From: Brevundimonas subvibrioides
Lineage (GTDB): Bacteria > Pseudomonadota > Alphaproteobacteria > Caulobacterales > Caulobacteraceae
Direction: 5' to 3'
DNA length: 64,000 nt
Assembly: GCF_002280785.1 (NCBI RefSeq)
Contig: NZ_NCEQ01000002.1
Location: forward strand, 1-64,000
In this document: one piece after another, positions 59,875 through 64,000 of the stretch
Layout: every line of letters begins with the position of its first letter
Numbering within the stretch: position 1 is the stretch's first letter
The notes under the pieces: model-generated
The model's input: only the letters and a program-made list of their open reading frames with translations
Database searches by the model: none
What the model was told of the DNA's origin: nothing
Translations under genes and position numbers: made by a program

Positions 59875-60366
59875 ATGGCTGACAGCACCGAAACCGTGAA
59901 GAAGACCATCGAACAGGCCACCGCGACCGCCAAGGTCCAGGGCGAGCAGTTCAAGGCCCAGGCCGAACAGTTGCAGGCCAAGGGCACGCAAGCTCTGCGC
60001 GAAGGCGTCGAGAAGACCTCGGCCACGATGGCTGAACTGTCGGCCCAGTCGAAGCAGAACCTGGAAGCCCTGACCGCCTCGGCCACCGCCGCCCAGAAGG
60101 GCGCCGAGGCCCTGTCGGCCCAGGTCGTGTCCTACAGCAAGACGAGCTGGGAGAACGGCGTCGCCGCCGCCCAGACGATCTCGCAGGCCCGTTCGATCCA
60201 GGAGCTGATCGAGCTGCAGACCAACTTCGCCAAGTCGGCGATGGAAACCTATCTCTCGGAAGTCACCAAGATGACCGAGACCCTGACCGGTTCGGTCAAG
60301 GACAGCTTCAAGCCCATCAACGAGCGCGTCACCGCCTCGGTCGAGAAGTTCCAGGCCGCCCGCTAA
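59875..60366 (+). CDS. Phasin family protein
   Basis: 163 residues, AGGAG at 59864-59868. No signal peptide; the protein is almost all amphipathic helix ([40 protein letters not shown]) with the phasin-typical SIQELIELQTNFAKSAMETYLSEVTKMTETL and a final NERVTASVEKFQAAR. Phasins coat polyhydroxybutyrate granules. A near-perfect terminator follows. Confidence 0.93.
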   Translation: MADSTETVKKTIEQATATAKVQGEQFKAQAEQLQAKGTQALREGVEKTSATMAELSAQSKQNLEALTASATAAQKGAEALSAQVVSYSKTSWENGVAAAQTISQARSIQELIELQTNFAKSAMETYLSEVTKMTETLTGSVKDSFKPINERVTASVEKFQAAR

Positions 60367-60396
60367 GGCGACCCGACCTTCCAGTCGCGTAAGGAA

Positions 60397-60430
60397 AAGG
60401 CCCCCCGGAGCAATCCGGGGGGCCTTCTTC
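60397..60430. terminator. Bidirectional terminator after the phasin gene
   Basis: A perfect 13-bp stem (60397-60409 with 60414-60426), loop GCAA, with CTTC on the plus side and TTTTCC on the minus side. It lies between the phasin gene and the convergent Gly-rich protein gene. Confidence 0.93.
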
Positions 60431-60449
60431 ATGCGTGTCGCCGTGGGGA

Positions 60450-61136
60450 TCAGTTGCGACGCGCAGAGCCGGAAGCGGTCGCGCCCGCCGAGAGCGATGC
60501 GCCGTTGCGGTCTGCCGAGGTCGCACCGTTGAAGCCGCCGGCGCCGTTGAGGGCGCGGGTACGGGCCGGGGGATCATTGGCGACGGGCTGCGGATCGGCT
60601 GCGGGGGCTGCCGCCTGGTCGTCGGACACCGGGCTGGCGGCGTCTTGCTCGACAGCGGGGGCCGGGACGAGACCGCCCTGGCCGGCGCCAGAGGCTGAGC
60701 CCGAGAGCGCGCCCTCGGTGAAGGCGGCCGCGCCGTTCAGGGCGCCGGAACCCTCGCCCTGCAGCGACCCGGCGCGATTGAGCGTTCCACCCAGGGCGCC
60801 CTGGCCATTGGCGGCGGCTTTTCCGGCCCGGTCGCCGGCGCGGGAGGCCGCAGCGGCAGCGCGCGCCTGGGCGGCCTGGGTCCGGCGTTCGGCGCGGGTC
60901 AGACCGTCCGTGGCCCGATCCCGCAGCCGCGACGCGTCGAGACCGCCGGTCAGGGATCCGGTCCCGCCGTAGGAACCGGCTCCGCCCAGCCCTCCGAGGC
61001 CGCCGCCCAGTCCGCCGCCCAGTCCGCCGCCCAGTCCGCCGGTCAGTCCGCCCGATCCGCCGAGGATCTGGGCCTGGGCGCCGCCGGCCAGGGCCAGGCC
61101 GAAGGCGACGATCGCCAGGGTGAGTGTCTTGTTCAT
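60450..61136 (-). CDS. Gly/Ala-rich secreted protein
   Basis: 228 residues, AGGAGA upstream. Signal peptide MNKTLTLAIVAFGLALAGGAQA, then a Gly-rich block (LGGGLGGGLGGGLGGLGG) encoded by a 12-base tandem repeat, a basic Ala/Arg helical part (RAERRTQAAQARAAAAASR) and a low-complexity Ala/Gly/Ser/Asn C-terminus. No catalytic motif. Probably a periplasmic or surface protein; function unknown. Confidence 0.75.
   Translation of the reverse strand: MNKTLTLAIVAFGLALAGGAQAQILGGSGGLTGGLGGGLGGGLGGGLGGLGGAGSYGGTGSLTGGLDASRLRDRATDGLTRAERRTQAAQARAAAAASRAGDRAGKAAANGQGALGGTLNRAGSLQGEGSGALNGAAAFTEGALSGSASGAGQGGLVPAPAVEQDAASPVSDDQAAAPAADPQPVANDPPARTRALNGAGGFNGATSADRNGASLSAGATASGSARRN
61001..61048. repeat. 12-bp tandem repeat inside the Gly-rich gene
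   Basis: CGCCGCCCAGTC is present three times exactly (61001-61036) and once with two changes (61037-61048). It encodes a Gly-Gly-Leu-Gly register, so copy-number change would keep the frame. Confidence 0.9.
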
Positions 61137-61227
61137 GTCAGGATCTCCTGTGGCTCATGGGGCGTGACGCCCGCACAGGGTCCAACGACCGGCCGTCCGG
61201 GTTTCATCCCGGGCGGGCGACGATTTT

Positions 61228-62541
61228 TCAGCGCGACAACCGCCCCCGGGCGCCCATGGCGTCCGGAGCGACGCGCGACCGGGCCCCGACCAGGCCCGCG
61301 CCATAGACCGGATCCCGGCCGCGGTCGCCGAGGTCAGTGGCCGCCTCCGCCAGGGCCGAGACGGCCCTGACCCCGCCGCCCTCCCGGGCCAGAAGCCCCG
61401 CCACGATGGGGGCGGCGAAGGAGGAACCGCGCACGGTCGTCCAGCTTCCGGCCGAGCCGGCGGCGGCCATGTCGGCGCCCGGGGCGGCGAAATCGACCTG
61501 GGGCCCGCGCGCGGCCTCGGGCAGGGCCCGGTCGCGCGCTGTGACCGCGGTCACCCCGACCACATCTTCGTAGGAGGCGGGGTAGAGGGGCGGGGCGGCG
61601 GGACCGTCGTTGCCGACGGCGGCGACCAGGATGACGCCGCGCGCCTTGGCCCCCGCGACGGCGCGCTCCACCAGGGCGTTGCGGGGACCGACGAGGCTGA
61701 CGTTCACGACTGTGGCGCGCTGTTCGACCATCCAGGCCAGGGCCTGGGCGAGGCCGGTGGAGGCGCCGCCCGCCGCCTGTCCGCCGTAGATGTCGGCCAC
61801 CATGATGTCGGCGCCGGGCGACCCGCCCACGAAGGCGCCGCTGCGGCCGATCATCAGGGAGGCGACGGCCGTGCCGTGGGCGCCGACCCGGGCGGGACCG
61901 GCGAAGCCGCGCTGGGTGACGCCGGATCCGGTGAAGGCCGGGTGGGCGACGTCGATGCCGGTGTCGATCAGACCCAGCCGGGCGTTCGTCGCCTGGGGAC
62001 CGGCCGCGGCGAGGCCGCCGGTCGCGCCCGGGCCCTCCATGCTCGCCGGAACGTGGACATGGTTGAAGGCGATATCCGTGTCGGGCGCGATCCGGCGCAG
62101 GCGGTTCACGGCGCGCGTGAGCGACGTCCGCCGCGGCGGCGAGAGCACGGTGGCGGAGAGGCCGAGCGCCTCCAGCGGCTCCTCGCGGAGGACGGAATAC
62201 CCCGCCGCCAGGGCTCGGGCCCGGGCGTCGGACGACAGGTCGATGGCGATGATCTCTCCGGCGGCGACAGGCCAGCCGAGCGGATCGGCCTGGAGCGCGC
62301 CACGCGAGCGGCGGATCAAGGCGTCCAGCCGGGCCGGCGCCTGGAGCGCGCGGTCCAGAGTGCGATCGATCAGATCATCGCCCACGCGCGGCAGTCGATC
62401 CATGAGGGCGGAGGGCAGGGTCGGCAGGCCGGGACCGGGCAGGCCGCCCAGCTGCGCCCATGACGGGGTGGCGACCGCGAGGGCCGCCAGCGCCAGGCAT
62501 CCGGCAATCCCCTTGACTGTGATCCGTCTGGCCAGAGCCAT
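61228..62541 (-). CDS. Subtilisin-like S8 family serine peptidase
   Basis: 437 residues from the ATG at 62541 with AAGGAAG upstream; an ATG at 62577 would place extra polar residues before the signal. Signal peptide VKGIAGCLALAALAVATPSWAQ. The triad is visible: Asp in LGLIDTGIDVAHP, His in GAHGTAVASLMIG, Ser in RGSSFAAPIVAGLLA; the oxyanion Asn is in LVAAVGNDGPAAPP. The N-terminal 150 residues may be a pro-region (IAIDLSSDARARALAAGYSVL). Divergent from an ECF sigma/anti-sigma pair, so probably under their control. Confidence 0.93.
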   Translation of the reverse strand: MALARRITVKGIAGCLALAALAVATPSWAQLGGLPGPGLPTLPSALMDRLPRVGDDLIDRTLDRALQAPARLDALIRRSRGALQADPLGWPVAAGEIIAIDLSSDARARALAAGYSVLREEPLEALGLSATVLSPPRRTSLTRAVNRLRRIAPDTDIAFNHVHVPASMEGPGATGGLAAAGPQATNARLGLIDTGIDVAHPAFTGSGVTQRGFAGPARVGAHGTAVASLMIGRSGAFVGGSPGADIMVADIYGGQAAGGASTGLAQALAWMVEQRATVVNVSLVGPRNALVERAVAGAKARGVILVAAVGNDGPAAPPLYPASYEDVVGVTAVTARDRALPEAARGPQVDFAAPGADMAAAGSAGSWTTVRGSSFAAPIVAGLLAREGGGVRAVSALAEAATDLGDRGRDPVYGAGLVGARSRVAPDAMGARGRLSR

Positions 62542-62595
62542 GGTCTTCCTTTCATCCGTCTTGTGCGGGACGGCCATACATTCGTCCTATGCCAT

Positions 62596-62627
62596 GGATG
62601 AAACGAACGGGGCCGGTCGTTTCATCC
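62596..62627. promoter_or_regulatory. Perfect 11-bp inverted repeat between the subtilase and ECF sigma genes
   Basis: GGATGAAACGA (62596-62606) and TCGTTTCATCC (62617-62627) are exact inverted copies around ten bases. The repeat is 54 bases from the subtilase start and 20 bases from the sigma start, so it can serve both divergent promoters. GGATGAAA occurs a third time next to the subtilase ribosome site on the minus strand. It may be two overlapping ECF promoters or an operator. Confidence 0.6.
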
Positions 62628-62647
62628 GACATGGACGAGGTAGGGGT

Positions 62648-63151
62648 TTGGACGAATTTCAGACGGGGCTTGTGGACCTGCTTCCGCGTCTGCGCCGCTT
62701 TGCGCGTGTTCTGCGGCCCCACGATGCGGATGCGCAGGATCTGGTCCAGCAGACCGTCGAGCGGGCGCTGGCGTCGCGGTCGAAATTCAGGGACGGCACG
62801 CGGCTCGACAGCTGGACCTTCACGGTCATGAGACGGATCGCGATAGACGAAGGCCGATCGATCCTGCGCTGGGGCCGGGTGGTGGCGGCCGAGGACGACG
62901 CCACCGTTCGGGTCGCCGACCCGAGCCAGGCCGACGAAAACCTGCGCGCGGACGCCCTGGCGGCGCGTGACGCCATACACGCCCTGCCGGACGATCAGAG
63001 GCACGCCGTCGCCCTGGTGCTGGTCGAAGGGCTTTCCTACGCCGAGGCGGCCAAGGTGCTGGGCGTGCCCGCAGGGACGCTGACGAGCCGGTTGGTCCGG
63101 GGCAGGCAGAGCCTGATCCAGACCCTGGCCGAACAAGGAGTGACCGGATGA
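62648..63151 (+). CDS. ECF-type RNA polymerase sigma factor
   Basis: 167 residues. The TTG at 62648 was chosen because GAGG (62637-62640) lies seven bases upstream and the protein then begins MDEFQTGLVDLLPRLRRFARVL, typical for the family; an ATG at 62594 has no site and lies in the inverted repeat. Region 2 is DAQDLVQQTVERALASRSKF and DSWTFTVMRRIAIDEGR; region 4 is LPDDQRHAVALVLVEGLSYAEAAKVLGVPAGTLTSRLVRGRQSL. ATGA overlap with the anti-sigma gene. Confidence 0.94.
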   Translation: MDEFQTGLVDLLPRLRRFARVLRPHDADAQDLVQQTVERALASRSKFRDGTRLDSWTFTVMRRIAIDEGRSILRWGRVVAAEDDATVRVADPSQADENLRADALAARDAIHALPDDQRHAVALVLVEGLSYAEAAKVLGVPAGTLTSRLVRGRQSLIQTLAEQGVTG

Positions 63152-63897
63152 CCCGGCTGGACGACGAAATCCTGATGCGCCGGGTCGACGGCGAACTGGG
63201 CCCGACGGAGGCGGCGGCCGTGGATGCGGCGGCAGAGGCGGACCCGACGATCGCCGCCCGGATTGCGGCGCTGCGGCGGACGCGGACGGCGGCGGCGGGG
63301 GCCTTCCCGGCCGCGACAGATGCGCGCGACCGGGATCTGGCCCGGATGATCGCGGCATCGAGGCGGCCGTCGCCGTTCGAAGGCATCGGCGGGGCTCTGG
63401 CGGAGGCGTTCGCGCCGCGCCGGGCGGTGATCTGGGGCGGACTGGCGACGGCGGCCTTCGTCGGCGGGCTGGCGCTGGGGCCGCTGCTGGGCGGTCGTTC
63501 CGAGGGTCTCCGCGTCGAAGGCGGGGCGCTGGCCGACGCGGGTCTGGTCCGGGTGCTGGACACGCGACTGAACGCCGACGGCGCTGACGGAGCGGGCCGA
63601 TCCGTGGGGCTGACGTTCAGGGATGGGGAGGGGCGCTGGTGCCGGACCTTCCAGGCGGCTGAGGCCGGAGTTGCGGGCCTGGCCTGTCGGCGCGACGACG
63701 GCTGGGCGATGCAGGTGCTGGCGCCGATGGCCCCCTCGTCGGGCGATATCCGGATGGCGGGGAGCGATACGCCCGAGGCTGTGCTGGACGTCGTCGATGC
63801 GACGATCGCGGGCGAAACCCTGGGCGCGGCTGACGAAGCGCAGGCGCGAAACGGCGGATGGCGCCAGCGGTCTGCGGGTGTTTCACGACAGCCGTGA
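63148..63897 (+). CDS. Transmembrane anti-sigma factor
   Basis: 249 residues. An N-terminal cytoplasmic helical part (DDEILMRRVDGELGPTEAAAVDAAAEAD) resembles anti-sigma domains, without the zinc H-x3-C-x2-C motif. One membrane helix lies near residue 95-112 (AVIWGGLATAAFVGGLALGPLL), then a periplasmic domain with two Cys (GRWCRTFQ and LACRRDD). It would hold the ECF factor at the membrane until a periplasmic signal triggers release. The divergent subtilase may be a target or part of the signal. Confidence 0.88.
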   Translation: MTRLDDEILMRRVDGELGPTEAAAVDAAAEADPTIAARIAALRRTRTAAAGAFPAATDARDRDLARMIAASRRPSPFEGIGGALAEAFAPRRAVIWGGLATAAFVGGLALGPLLGGRSEGLRVEGGALADAGLVRVLDTRLNADGADGAGRSVGLTFRDGEGRWCRTFQAAEAGVAGLACRRDDGWAMQVLAPMAPSSGDIRMAGSDTPEAVLDVVDATIAGETLGAADEAQARNGGWRQRSAGVSRQP

Positions 63898-64000
63898 CTG
63901 GACGCGACTCCAAAACCGGCTGACACTTCCTACATAGCGTTTCGACTCCCCCGAAATGACGGACGACGATGCCAACCAAAAGGCCAGGTGAAGGACAGGA

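Overview
The window is high-GC alphaproteobacterial chromosome, most likely from the Caulobacterales (Caulobacter/Brevundimonas type). The evidence is the clpX-lon order, the scattered 14-gene nuo operon with extra small genes between the subunits, the short proline-tRNA synthetase, the CoaX with an EQGNT loop, and the many ATGA/GTGA/TTGA stop-start overlaps. This assignment is inferred from gene content and was not tested by a database search.

Layout. 1-3.7 kb: end of clpX, a frameshifted small lipoprotein gene on the minus strand, and lon with its terminator. 3.7-11.4 kb: tRNA-Val, a small secreted protein, a large autotransporter (minus), an SPFH protein paired with a ribbon-helix-helix protein, a GT4 glycosyltransferase, a secreted protein of unknown role and tRNA-Asp (minus). 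11.6-28.2 kb: the complete NADH dehydrogenase I operon nuoABCDEFGHIJKLMN, carrying five extra small genes (an NTF2-like protein, a two-TM protein, two lipoproteins and a coiled-coil protein). 28.3-40.3 kb: a tightly coupled housekeeping run of birA, coaX, rnj, mce, a DUF1467 gene, proS, lolC, lolD, pyrE, pdxJ, acpS, lepB, rnc and era.

40.5-41.5 kb is a visibly AT-rich islet with a sulfotransferase. 41.7-49.3 kb is accessory or stress-type material: a serine hydrolase, an ArsR-SRPBCC-SRPBCC-VOC operon on the minus strand, an NTF2-like protein, recO, pccB, a decayed tyrosine phosphatase gene, a DUF559 nuclease-like gene and a DJ-1-like protein. 49.5-57.4 kb: topA, a small protein, dprA, plsY, a glycerophosphodiesterase, gatB and a small secreted protein. 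57.5-63.9 kb: a structured non-coding stretch, a D,D-carboxypeptidase with SPOR domain, a phasin, a Gly-rich secreted protein, and a subtilase divergent from an ECF sigma/anti-sigma pair.

Five copies of long palindromic intergenic elements (about 130-160 bp) lie between genes. One supplies the Shine-Dalgarno sequence of birA and another cuts off the phosphatase remnant.

Most noteworthy: Lon lacks about 51 residues in frame from the helical segment just before its AAA+ module; the first nuoF ATG is preceded by a 99-codon open extension resembling a secreted Pro-rich protein; NuoL carries a His/Asp-rich loop; a perfect 11-bp inverted repeat sits between the divergent subtilase and ECF sigma genes; and a 540-bp intergenic stretch (57531-58072) has several nested stems and no convincing ORF. 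No CRISPR array, prophage or intact insertion sequence was seen.
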